From Erysipelotrichaceae bacterium (GTDB lineage: Bacteria; Bacillota_I; Bacilli_A; Erysipelotrichales; Erysipelotrichaceae), in NCBI GenBank assembly GCA_029101345.1, contig JAQXQU010000130.1, positions 1 through 41,759 on the forward strand: DNA of 41,759 nt. Direction: 5' to 3'. The position numbers and the translations under genes were made by a program. Below the pieces are notes generated by a model, which saw nothing but the letters and a program-made list of their open reading frames with translations, searched no databases and had not been told where the DNA came from. Of this stretch, positions 32,674-40,615 are shown piece after piece. Numbering within the stretch: position 1 is the first letter of the stretch; each line of letters begins with the position of its first letter.

Positions 32674-33921
32674 TTAGTCAATATCAGCACCTAAAGCCCT
32701 TAATTTATTGACAATTGAATCATAGCCTCGATAAATATGATAAGCATCATGAATAATTGTCTCACCTTCAGCCGCCAAACCGGCAATGACCAGTGCTGCC
32801 CCACAACGCAGATCAGTTGCAGTGACTTCACTTCCCTTTAAGCTTTCAACACCATGGATCAATGACTTGCCTGCTGGCAAGACTTTGATATCTGCACCCA
32901 TCTTGTTTAATTCATGGCAATGCTTGAATCTTTCCGAATAGATGGTTTCCGTGACCTTGCTATCACCCTTGGCAATAGCCATAAGGGCTGTAAGCGGTTG
33001 TTGCAAATCAGTCGCAAATCCTGGGAAAGGCTGGGTTTTGATATCAACAGCACGAATGGTTTTTGATGAATAGACATCGACAAAATCACTGCCAGTCTCA
33101 AGATCAACACCCATTTCCTCAAGCTTTAGCAGCAATGATTCAATATGCTGAGGAATGACATTATTGATGCGGACATGTTCGCCCATCATAGCAGCCGCAA
33201 TGATATAGGTACCGGCTTCGATGCGGTCAGGAATGATGTCATGCAAACAGCCCTTAAGCCTGCTGACACCATCGATGGTAATCTCAGATGTGCCTGCACC
33301 ACGGACCTTGGCACCCATCTTGTTCAGCATTGAGGAAAGATCAATGATTTCCGGTTCCTTGGCGGCATTTTGAATGACTGTCCGGCCTTTGGCGAAAGTA
33401 GCTGCCAACATGATATTGATAGTTGCACCAACTGAGGCAATATCAAGATAGATATCGTTGCCAACAAGTTCCTTGGCACTGATATCAATGATGCCTTCCT
33501 TGATGACAATTGATGCTCCAAGCTTCTCAAAGCCCTTAAGATGCAGATCAATAGGTCGAGGACCGAGATTGCAGCCACCTGGCATCAACATGCGGACATG
33601 CTTGAAACGACCTAAAAGAGCACCCATGAAATAATAGGAAGCTCTGAGCCTGCCAACTGTTTCATCAACCAAGTCAACATTGGCAATTGATGTTGGATCA
33701 ATGACCAATGAATCGCCATTTTCCACAACTCCGACCCCGAGCTTGGACAACAGCTTAATCAATGCCTTGATATCTTCAATATTTGGTACATCATATAGTT
33801 TTACTATTTCGGAAGCCATGACTACTGCAGGCAGAATGGCTACTGCTGCATTCTTGGAAGATGATATTCTGACTTCACCATTAAGTGGCTTTCCACCACG
33901 AATCCTGATTGCTTCGTTCAT
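32674..33921 (-). CDS. murA: UDP-N-acetylglucosamine 1-carboxyvinyltransferase
   Basis: A 415-residue enzyme for the first committed step of peptidoglycan synthesis (UDP-GlcNAc plus PEP). SSSKNAAVAILPA holds the conserved Lys-Asn. The loop GGCNLGPRPIDLH has the catalytic Cys117, so it should be fosfomycin-sensitive by that residue. RIEAGTYIIAAAM and PGFATDLQQPL are further signatures. A GAGGT ribosome-binding site precedes the ATG. It is monocistronic, between the SH3b gene and rpmE. Confidence 0.97.
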   Translation of the reverse strand: MNEAIRIRGGKPLNGEVRISSSKNAAVAILPAVVMASEIVKLYDVPNIEDIKALIKLLSKLGVGVVENGDSLVIDPTSIANVDLVDETVGRLRASYYFMGALLGRFKHVRMLMPGGCNLGPRPIDLHLKGFEKLGASIVIKEGIIDISAKELVGNDIYLDIASVGATINIMLAATFAKGRTVIQNAAKEPEIIDLSSMLNKMGAKVRGAGTSEITIDGVSRLKGCLHDIIPDRIEAGTYIIAAAMMGEHVRINNVIPQHIESLLLKLEEMGVDLETGSDFVDVYSSKTIRAVDIKTQPFPGFATDLQQPLTALMAIAKGDSKVTETIYSERFKHCHELNKMGADIKVLPAGKSLIHGVESLKGSEVTATDLRCGAALVIAGLAAEGETIIHDAYHIYRGYDSIVNKLRALGADID

Positions 33922-33944
33922 TTTTAACCTCGTTTTGCAAAAAC

Positions 33945-33953
33945 ATCATAGCA
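33945..33953 (-). promoter_or_regulatory. Extended -10 promoter of murA
   Basis: Minus-strand TGCTATGAT (TGn plus TATGAT), with a short leader carrying GAGGT. The -35 region overlaps the upstream terminator. Confidence 0.45.
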
Positions 33954-33954
33954 T

Positions 33955-33982
33955 AAAAAGCATCGCCAAATGCGATACTTTT
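33955..33982 (-). terminator. Terminator of SH3b gene
   Basis: On the minus strand AAAGTATCGC, loop ATTTG and GCGATGCTTT (one G-T pair) are followed by TTATGC. It begins 2 bases after the stop. Confidence 0.75.
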
Positions 33983-33983
33983 G

Positions 33984-34694
33984 CTATTTGCTAGGAGTGC
34001 AGAAATCTTCACCCTGATATCTGATGGCAATCCAGGCACCATCACCAATGCGTCCCCAGATATCTTCACCATTGGTCTTGGTCTCATGGACAATGATTGT
34101 TGAGCCCTGGTTGACAAATAGACTGCTGCCCTGGTCATCAATGACTTGCTGGAGTGCACTAGAGAGAGTGCTTAGATTATCATATGGATCATAGCTGACA
34201 CCAGGACCCTTTCTGATGCGGACACCATAGCTGGCTTCAACATAATAGCGGCTGCCATTAGCATTATCGCCTGTGCCATTGTCCACCACTGGCTTCTTAT
34301 AGCTTTCAAGCTCACTGTTTAGTCGAGCGATTTCTGCTTCATAAGCAGCTTTTTGCGTTTCAGCTGTCTTGACATAGGATTCATATTCATTGGTCTTGAG
34401 CTTGAGCTCATTGGACTTGTTGACATTGGATATAAGCAAAATAATGCTCAAAATGGCAAAAGCCACTGCAAAGAAAGACATGAACAAGGCAACATTCAGT
34501 CTCTTCTTCTTTTTCCTTATAGGCTTGACTGGTTCTTCCTTGATAGCTTCGACCTTTTGTTCTTCTTCAATATCCTTAACCATTTCACTGACCAGTTTTC
34601 TTTCTTCAGTTACTGGCTCGCTTTTGCCACTTTGTCCAATAAATGAAGGAATTTCAACAGTGTTCTGAGTTTCATATGGATTCTTTTTAGGCAT
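33984..34694 (-). CDS. Membrane-anchored SH3b-domain protein
   Basis: A 236-residue protein of unknown role. The cytosolic N-terminus (~75 residues) is charged and Glu/Lys-rich. One membrane helix (LNVALFMSFFAVAFAILSIILLI) is followed by a short coiled coil (ELKLKTNEYESYVKTAETQK) and an extracellular SH3-like domain with RYYVEASYGVRIRKGPGVSYD and WGRIGDGAWIAIRY, typical of bacterial SH3 domains that bind wall peptides. ATG 34694 has GGAGG 8 bases upstream. It is a single-gene unit, and a wall-sensing or anchoring role is likely but unproven. Confidence 0.85.
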   Translation of the reverse strand: MPKKNPYETQNTVEIPSFIGQSGKSEPVTEERKLVSEMVKDIEEEQKVEAIKEEPVKPIRKKKKRLNVALFMSFFAVAFAILSIILLISNVNKSNELKLKTNEYESYVKTAETQKAAYEAEIARLNSELESYKKPVVDNGTGDNANGSRYYVEASYGVRIRKGPGVSYDPYDNLSTLSSALQQVIDDQGSSLFVNQGSTIIVHETKTNGEDIWGRIGDGAWIAIRYQGEDFCTPSK

Positions 34695-34717
34695 TTTCCT
34701 AACCTCCAAACATATAT

Positions 34718-34723
34718 ATTATA
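34718..34723 (-). promoter_or_regulatory. -10 box of the SH3b gene
   Basis: Minus-strand TATAAT, 24 bases before the ATG. The -35 region is T-rich without a clear match. Confidence 0.5.
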
Positions 34724-34741
34724 CATTAATATCAAAGGCAA

Positions 34742-34769
34742 GCAAAAAGGAAGATTATTCATCTTCCTT
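34742..34769 (-). terminator. Terminator with the acidic-protein stop codon in it
   Basis: On the minus strand AAGGAAGAT, a five-base loop and ATCTTCCTT lead to TTTTTG. The stop TAA (34755-34757) spans the loop edge. Confidence 0.85.
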
Positions 34770-36461
34770 GACAATTACACGATAGCCTTCATAGTCTCCG
34801 CCAAGGCCCTTAGCCAGGTTGGAGATTTCAAAGATATTTGAGAGGATCTTGCCATCTGTATTGTTATGTTCCTTGAAGGTATCAACCATCATCTTGCGTT
34901 CATCAACATTGACAGTATAGTTGTTGGCTAGAACATTTTCAACAAAGGAACGCAGATTCTCAAGATTTGTAAAGAGCAGGCGATGAAGGATGATCACCTT
35001 CTTATCAAGCGGATAAGTCAGGGCAATTGGTTCCTTGAGATCATAGACTGATCTGATAAAGCTTCTTGAAAGATGAGGATACATAGCAGCAATCGATTCA
35101 TAGATATCATCAATGGTCTGTATCTTCTGCTTTTCCTCTTCTTCCTTAGCCAGCTTCTGTTTGAGTTCCTCAATCAGATCACTGACATATTCCTGTTCTA
35201 CTTCCTTGACCTTTTCTTCTTCCTGAACTTCTGATGGCTCTTGCGCAGGTTCTTCGGTGTCTTCGGGAAATCGCCTATCTTGAGCATTCTCCTTGCTGGC
35301 ATCATATTCTGCTCCAGCTTCAAGCGCCTCAATGATTTCTTCTTCAACACTCTTATCTTCATTTTCAGCAGTCGAATCTGACTCATCTGCTTCATCTTCA
35401 GACACAGGTTCTTCAGCTGTCTTTTCCAAAGCCTCTTCTTCAATATCTGTCTTTGTTTCATCATGATCGAAGATATCATCAAAGACACTGCTTACTTCTG
35501 AAAGCAGATCATCAAGTGATTCGGTTTCTTCAACAGCTTCTTCCTCGCAAGGCTCTTCAGCCTTATCTGTAGCCTTAGGTTCTTCGGATGTTTCAGTTTC
35601 TTCTTCAGCAACTGCCTTGGCATCTTCTGCTTCAATTGATGTTTCGGCCTGTTCGATTTCATCAAGAATATTTTCAAGCTCATCAGCTGCATTTTCAGCC
35701 AAAGGCTCTTCTCCATTGCCATCAGCTTCCAAACCATCAGAGGCTTCTTCCAAACCATCGGTTTCTTCTTCCTGGGCGGTTTCTTCCTCTTTCAGCAGTT
35801 CTTCATTGTCATTAACAAACTGTTCAAGTGAAGACAATTCCTGCAAATACTTCTCAATGGCATCATTCTGATCCATCAAAGCATTAAGGGCATCAACATA
35901 GAGTTCTGGAGCTTTGGCATCATTATCAAATTCAGCTGTCTTTTCAGTTAGCTGTTCCTGCAATTCCTTAAGGAGGGAATCAACCATTTCAGCATCATTG
36001 GCAGACTGCTGGCCATCATCTTCATGTTCCACTATTTCATTGAATAGAGCATCAATTTCTTCGCTGTCAACATCATTTGGTTTAACTTCTTGGAGCAGCT
36101 CACCTGCATTTTCTTCAAAAATGCCTGCTTCTTCAGCCGCTTTGGAGATGATATTGATGAATTCCTCGTTTTCTTCAGACTTTTCTTCTTTGATAACGCC
36201 GTTAAGCAATTCAGAATTCTTCTCATCATTGATGAAATCCCTGAAAGCAGCACTGCCAGTCTTCATCAGAGTCTCCACTGTACTGTTCATGACACCAATG
36301 GAAGATTCCAGGCGGGCATTCATCTCTGTTCTCAGCTTTTCAAGTTCGTTATCATTTAGACTTCTTAAATATTGTCCGACTTCATCATTGTTAAATTGAT
36401 CATTTAAATATTCAACAGCCGATGACACAAATCCAAGCAATACGATATTTTGCAATTTCAT
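34755..36461 (-). CDS. Large acidic disordered protein with folded C-terminal domain, unknown function
   Basis: I do not recognise this 568-residue protein. Residues 1-90 look helical, starting with a short hydrophobic stretch (IVLLGFVSSAVEYL) that may contact the membrane. Residues ~95-430 are Glu/Ala-rich and probably disordered, with repeated hydrophobic short motifs such as EIDALFNEIVEH, EMVDSLLKELQEQL, ELENILDEIEQAE and LDDLLSEVSSVFDDIFDH. A coiled stretch (IEELKQKLAKEEEEKQK) leads to a folded C-terminal ~120 residues with SIAAMYPHLSRSFIRSVYDL and VIILHRLLF. It overlaps the methyltransferase stop by 4 bases (ATGA), so it is the last gene of the pgcA-trmR unit. A scaffold role is speculative. 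Confidence 0.82.
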   Translation of the reverse strand: MKLQNIVLLGFVSSAVEYLNDQFNNDEVGQYLRSLNDNELEKLRTEMNARLESSIGVMNSTVETLMKTGSAAFRDFINDEKNSELLNGVIKEEKSEENEEFINIISKAAEEAGIFEENAGELLQEVKPNDVDSEEIDALFNEIVEHEDDGQQSANDAEMVDSLLKELQEQLTEKTAEFDNDAKAPELYVDALNALMDQNDAIEKYLQELSSLEQFVNDNEELLKEEETAQEEETDGLEEASDGLEADGNGEEPLAENAADELENILDEIEQAETSIEAEDAKAVAEEETETSEEPKATDKAEEPCEEEAVEETESLDDLLSEVSSVFDDIFDHDETKTDIEEEALEKTAEEPVSEDEADESDSTAENEDKSVEEEIIEALEAGAEYDASKENAQDRRFPEDTEEPAQEPSEVQEEEKVKEVEQEYVSDLIEELKQKLAKEEEEKQKIQTIDDIYESIAAMYPHLSRSFIRSVYDLKEPIALTYPLDKKVIILHRLLFTNLENLRSFVENVLANNYTVNVDERKMMVDTFKEHNNTDGKILSNIFEISNLAKGLGGDYEGYRVIVKEDE

Positions 36462-37039
36462 GTGTTACGCCTCCGTAGCAAGAGGATACCATCCCCTACA
36501 TTATCATAAAAAATTATATCAAAACGATTATCTTTCTGCACAGTTTCCCTGAATCTATTGATTTTTCTCACCAAAGACCTGGTATTTCTGTTTCCTATCT
36601 TTTCCACCTCATAAATCAGTCCATGAAAAACCATGTTATCAAAGACCATTGCCCCTTCATCCTTGAGGTTTGGCAGAAACTGCTCCAGATACCTCGGATA
36701 TTGGGCTTTGGCCGCATCGACAAAGATGAGATCGTACATCTTGGTGGTGCGATATTCCTCAATAGGACCAAAATGAACAGATATCTGTTCACTTAGTCCT
36801 TGATTGATGATATTATTGATAGCCTGATCATACATCTTCTGATCTTTCTCCAAGGTATCAATATGAATATCCCGGGAAATCATGGCCATCTGACTGCTGG
36901 AGTAGCCCACTGCTGTTCCTAATTCAAGAATACTCTTGACATCATTATCCCTGATATAGGACAAAAGGAACGCCAATCCACCATCCTTGATGATGGGGAC
37001 CTTATCAGCCAGGGCTTTTTCCTTAATGGAATAATCCAT
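36458..37039 (-). CDS. trmR: SAM-dependent O-methyltransferase, TrmR-like
   Basis: A 193-residue class I methyltransferase of the O-MT family. ILELGTAVGYSSSQMAM is the SAM-binding motif, DTLEKD the following acidic strand, and LIFVDAAKAQYPRYLEQF the catalytic metal region. GAMVFDNMVFHG is typical of this group. The closest known relative type is B. subtilis TrmR (YrrM), which methylates 5-hydroxyuridine of tRNA; assignment to that reaction is by family. The ATG overlaps the pgcA stop by one base (TAATG), and it overlaps the next gene by 4. Confidence 0.85.
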   Translation of the reverse strand: MDYSIKEKALADKVPIIKDGGLAFLLSYIRDNDVKSILELGTAVGYSSSQMAMISRDIHIDTLEKDQKMYDQAINNIINQGLSEQISVHFGPIEEYRTTKMYDLIFVDAAKAQYPRYLEQFLPNLKDEGAMVFDNMVFHGLIYEVEKIGNRNTRSLVRKINRFRETVQKDNRFDIIFYDNVGDGILLLRRRNT

Positions 37040-38715
37040 TATCTGACAACTTCAGATACGATCTTCTTGAATTCTTCAGCCTTGGCAATGGCTTTTTCAT
37101 AGCTGTCAGCCTTGGTTGAGAGGTAGACTTTGCACTTTGGTTCAGTGCCTGAAGGTCTGATGGCAATGAATGAACCATCAGATAGGTAGTACTTGAGGAC
37201 ATCGGATATATCATGTTTCCTGAAATCAGTGACCTTGTCACCTTCATAGGACTTCTGAAGCTTGTAGTCTTCAATCTTCAAAATGTCATAGCCCGGGATG
37301 ACCAGTGGGTTGTTTCTGATTGTTGACATGATTTCCTGCAAACGCTGAGCACCAGAAGCACCTGGCAGTGTTACAGAGAACTGGGTGTCATAATAAGCAC
37401 CAACTTTGGCAAAAATATCTTCCAAAGCATCAACCAAAGTCATGCCCATTTGACGATAATATGCACACTCTTCCGCTAACATAAGACAAGCCTGGGTTGC
37501 ATCCTTGTCTCTGACAAATGGGGCAATCAGGGAACCATATGATTCTTCATAGCCAAAGACATAGGTCTTTTCATGGTTCTTTTCATAGGTTCTGACCTTA
37601 TCGCCAATGTATTTGAAACCAGTCAAAGTCTTTTCACAATCAACGCCATGATATCTGGCAACTGCTTCACCAATATCAGAAGTGACGATGGTATTGAACA
37701 TGCATGGATTATGTTCCTTGATGCCAAGTTCTTCTTTGGCTCTTAGAATATATTCCAGAAGCAAAGCTCCAGTCTGATTGCCATTTAAAATGCGATATTC
37801 ACCATGATGCTTGACACCAACACCCATGCGGTCACCATCAGGGTCACAAACCAGCAATAGTTCAGCATCAATTTCCTTGGCCAAAGCCAGGACGCCTTCA
37901 TAAGCACCAGCTTCTTCCGGATTTGGCGTTTTGGTATTGGAGAAGGCAGGATCAGGATTCTTCTGGCTTTCTACTTCGACAACATCATAGCCAGCAGCCT
38001 TTAGTGTTGTCATGACTGGGATATATGATGTGCCATGTTCTGGCGAATAGGCAATGCGGAAGTCCTTCTTCAGATCCTTGTTCAGTCTGATGGAAAGAAC
38101 AGCCTCATGATATGCCTTATCGACTTCGTCATTGATATAGACAACAAGGTTCTTATCATAGTCAGCCTTAGGTGCAATTGACAGGATATCATCAAGCTGA
38201 TCAATTTCCTTGATGACAGCATCAGCCATTTCCGGAATCAGCTGACAGCCAGTATCATCATAGAGCTTATAGCCATTATATTCCTTGGGGTTGTGGGATG
38301 CTGTAATCATGATGCCGCCATCACACTTCAAATAGCGCACAGCAAATGATAATTCAGGAGTAGGCCTTAAGGAGTCAAAGACATAGGCCTTGATGCCATT
38401 TGAAGCCAAAAGAGCAGCTGAATCAATGGCAAATTCATAGGAATTGAAACGGTTGTCATAGCCAATAGCTACACTTTTCTTGCCATTTCTGTTGAGATAG
38501 TTGGCAAAGCCCTGAGTAGCCTTGCGGACAGTGACAATGTTAAGGCGATTAGGTCCAACACCCATCAGACCACGCATGCCAGCTGTCTGGAATTTGACAT
38601 CAGTATAGAAAGCATCTTCAATTTCCTTTTCTGTCAGATTGTCCAATTCCTTTCTTAATGATTCTGGAAGGTTTGGATGGTTCTTCCACATTTCATATTT
38701 TTCTAGATAATTCAT
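37039..38715 (-). CDS. pgcA: Phosphoglucomutase / phosphomannomutase family (PgcA-like)
   Basis: A 558-residue alpha-D-phosphohexomutase interconverting glucose-1-phosphate and glucose-6-phosphate, feeding UDP-glucose for wall and glycolipid synthesis. The catalytic serine loop TASHNPKEYNGYK is near residue ~140, the metal loop is DPDGDRMGV, the sugar-binding loop GYEESYGS, and the phosphate-binding loop RPSGTEPKCKVYL. AGAGGGGATA precedes the ATG. It sits just after the HPr terminator and may use read-through, as no clear promoter was seen in the 20 bases between. Confidence 0.95.
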   Translation of the reverse strand: MNYLEKYEMWKNHPNLPESLRKELDNLTEKEIEDAFYTDVKFQTAGMRGLMGVGPNRLNIVTVRKATQGFANYLNRNGKKSVAIGYDNRFNSYEFAIDSAALLASNGIKAYVFDSLRPTPELSFAVRYLKCDGGIMITASHNPKEYNGYKLYDDTGCQLIPEMADAVIKEIDQLDDILSIAPKADYDKNLVVYINDEVDKAYHEAVLSIRLNKDLKKDFRIAYSPEHGTSYIPVMTTLKAAGYDVVEVESQKNPDPAFSNTKTPNPEEAGAYEGVLALAKEIDAELLLVCDPDGDRMGVGVKHHGEYRILNGNQTGALLLEYILRAKEELGIKEHNPCMFNTIVTSDIGEAVARYHGVDCEKTLTGFKYIGDKVRTYEKNHEKTYVFGYEESYGSLIAPFVRDKDATQACLMLAEECAYYRQMGMTLVDALEDIFAKVGAYYDTQFSVTLPGASGAQRLQEIMSTIRNNPLVIPGYDILKIEDYKLQKSYEGDKVTDFRKHDISDVLKYYLSDGSFIAIRPSGTEPKCKVYLSTKADSYEKAIAKAEEFKKIVSEVVR

Positions 38716-38734
38716 TTTTATCCCCTCTTTTGAT

Positions 38735-38763
38735 AAAAAATGAGGGAGACACTGTCCCCCTCA
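38735..38763 (-). terminator. Terminator of ptsH
   Basis: On the minus strand TGAGGGGGAC, loop AGT and GTCTCCCTCA (one G-T pair) are followed by T6. It lies just before pgcA. Confidence 0.8.
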
Positions 38764-38781
38764 CTTAATTTTACTAGGTTA

Positions 38782-39048
38782 TTAAGCAATGACCTTTTGA
38801 TTTCTCAGTGTTTCTTCGATGGTAGCAGCAGCTTCTTCTTCGTCGGCACCCTCGCAAGAAATAACGATTTCTGACTGAGTTGGAATGCCAAGAGACATTA
38901 CTCCCATAATAGACTTCATGCTAACGCTTCTGCCTTTGAATGAAACGTTGACGTTGCATTTGAATTTGCTGGCAGCATTAACTGCAACAGTAGCTGGACG
39001 AGCATGCAAGCCAACTGGGTCGATAACAACAACGCTAAACTCCTTCAT
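38782..39048 (-). CDS. ptsH: Phosphocarrier protein HPr
   Basis: An 88-residue phosphotransferase-system carrier. GLHARPATVAV holds catalytic His15. GRSVSMKSIMGVMSLGI holds the regulatory Ser of Bacillota HPr (Ser46 position), the target of HPr kinase, which implies CcpA-type catabolite control. ATG 39048 follows GGAGG by 10 bases and begins MKEFSVVV; an upstream in-frame start lies before the Shine-Dalgarno and is unlikely. It has its own promoter and terminator; ptsI is not adjacent. Confidence 0.97.
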   Translation of the reverse strand: MKEFSVVVIDPVGLHARPATVAVNAASKFKCNVNVSFKGRSVSMKSIMGVMSLGIPTQSEIVISCEGADEEEAAATIEETLRNQKVIA

Positions 39049-39077
39049 GTCTTTTAGTCCTCCTTTATACAATATCT

Positions 39078-39106
39078 ATTTTAGTATGCGCTTTCACTTT
39101 TATCAA
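39078..39106 (-). promoter_or_regulatory. ptsH promoter
   Basis: Minus-strand TTGATA (39101-39106), 17 bases, and TAAAAT (39078-39083). It lies directly after the rlmH stop. The leader is about 24 nt. Confidence 0.7.
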
Positions 39107-39109
39107 GAA

Positions 39110-39568
39110 TTACTTGTGATAAGTTTCATGATTGAGAATCTTGAAGCAGCGATAGATCTGCTCCAAGAGAATGAGCCTTGTCATCTGATGTGTAAAGGTC
39201 AAATCAGATAATTTGATGCGTTCATTGCTGCGCTCAACAAGGCAATCAGCCAAGCCCAGAGAACCACCAATGACAAAGGTCAGCTTGGAATGATGGACAA
39301 AGAGCTTGTCGATTTTATTGCTCAAGGAAATTGAATCAGTCATCTGGCCATGAAGATCCAGCAGAATGACATATTCATCACTGCCGATTTTCTCATAGAC
39401 CCTTCTACCTTCCCTTTCCTTGACCATTCTTTCATCACTGGTGATAGGCTCATCCTTGACTTCAATGATTTGGATCTTATGGTAGCTGTTGATGCGCTTC
39501 TCATAATCCTTGATCAGGGCATCAAGATGCTTGTCCTTGATCGTGCCAACAGCAATGATCTTAATCAT
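39110..39568 (-). CDS. rlmH: 23S rRNA (pseudouridine1915-N3)-methyltransferase
   Basis: A 152-residue SPOUT-fold methyltransferase acting on assembled 70S ribosomes. MIKIIAVGTIKDKHLD is the family start, VILLDLHG is central, and FVIGGSLGL with LTFTHQMTRLILLEQIYRCFKI forms the SAM knot and C-terminus. ATG 39568 overlaps the protease stop by 8 bases; a longer in-frame form would add 18 non-conserved residues. An htrA-like gene immediately upstream of rlmH is a common Bacillota arrangement. Confidence 0.96.
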   Translation of the reverse strand: MIKIIAVGTIKDKHLDALIKDYEKRINSYHKIQIIEVKDEPITSDERMVKEREGRRVYEKIGSDEYVILLDLHGQMTDSISLSNKIDKLFVHHSKLTFVIGGSLGLADCLVERSNERIKLSDLTFTHQMTRLILLEQIYRCFKILNHETYHK

Positions 39569-40607
39569 GGGCGATGCCTGAGAGGCTGATGGTCTCATTA
39601 TCCCGCAGGATCTTGAAATCAAAGGTCTCAGCCCCGCTATATAAGACCTTCAATAGATCTGTATTGCTATGAAGGATGACATCATTGATGGAAAGGATGA
39701 TGTCACGCTCCTTAATGCCATAGAGGGCAGCTCTTGAAGATGCTGTCATCTTCTCGACATAAAGCCCTTCAATCTCGTCAATTCTGATTGATAAAGAAGA
39801 TCTCTGATATGTTGGCATTTGCGATAAAAATGACCCTTTAATGCCTAAATTGACCTTTTTATTATCAGTATCATTGATGATGTTTTCGATGATATAGGAA
39901 GCTTCATCAATGGGGAAGGCATAAATGTTCTCATTGTCCTTGGCCATGGTGACAATGCCTACAACATCACCATTCATATTAAAGAGCGGTGCTCCTGAAT
40001 AGCCTTTCTGAAGTGACGCAGTCAACTGGATCAAAGAAGAATAGTATTCCTGATAGTAGTCTTCAATCATGATGGAATTAAGAATGGTCCTTAGCCGATA
40101 GGAAACCATTCCTAACTCAACTGAATTGGCTGTATCAGCTGTACCTTTGGTGCCAATGGCAATCAGGAATTCACCAGCCTTTAAGGTTTCAGAGTTTCCT
40201 TTGGCAATTGTTGGCATCTCATAAGGACTGCTCAGCACCAAAACAGCCAGGTCACTATAAGGATCATAACCGATTATTTCCGATGTTACCCGATAGTTGT
40301 TGTTGAAAATGACATCAACACGCATTGCCCCGGCTACTCCATGATAGGAAGTGACAACATAGACATCGCTGCCAATCTGACTATAGGCAAAACCAGATGA
40401 GATATTGCCATCAGCAGAAATGGCACAGACAGCATTGCGGTTTTCCTCAACAATTTTGGTAAAGTCAGTGGATATGCCATCAACTTCAACTGTGACCAGA
40501 TCACTATCACTGTATTGGCTGTTCTTGATGATTGATAGTTCAGATGTCAGAAAAATGTTCCATGCCAGCAAAAGCAGCACAAGGATTGTCAATATCTTAT
40601 TGGTCAT
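39561..40607 (-). CDS. HtrA/DegP-like membrane-anchored serine protease with PDZ domain
   Basis: A 348-residue trypsin-like protease. A signal anchor (ILTILVLLLLAWNIFL) puts the rest outside the cell. The catalytic triad is visible as His89 (TSYHGVAG), Asp119 (YSDLAVL) and Ser204 in GYSGAP, where HtrA proteins normally have GNSGGP. The C-terminal ~90 residues form a PDZ domain (IEGLYVEKMTASSRAALYG, DIILSINDVIL). ATG 40607 has AGGAGG 4 bases before it and lies just after the wall peptidase stop. It is likely an envelope quality-control protease. Confidence 0.9.
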   Translation of the reverse strand: MTNKILTILVLLLLAWNIFLTSELSIIKNSQYSDSDLVTVEVDGISTDFTKIVEENRNAVCAISADGNISSGFAYSQIGSDVYVVTSYHGVAGAMRVDVIFNNNYRVTSEIIGYDPYSDLAVLVLSSPYEMPTIAKGNSETLKAGEFLIAIGTKGTADTANSVELGMVSYRLRTILNSIMIEDYYQEYYSSLIQLTASLQKGYSGAPLFNMNGDVVGIVTMAKDNENIYAFPIDEASYIIENIINDTDNKKVNLGIKGSFLSQMPTYQRSSLSIRIDEIEGLYVEKMTASSRAALYGIKERDIILSINDVILHSNTDLLKVLYSGAETFDFKILRDNETISLSGIAHD

Positions 40608-40615
40608 TTTTCCTC

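Noticed and set aside
35588-36399. Plus-strand ORFs opposite the second acidic protein
   Set aside because: Same reason: the complement of GAA/GAG/GCA codons stays open without being coding.
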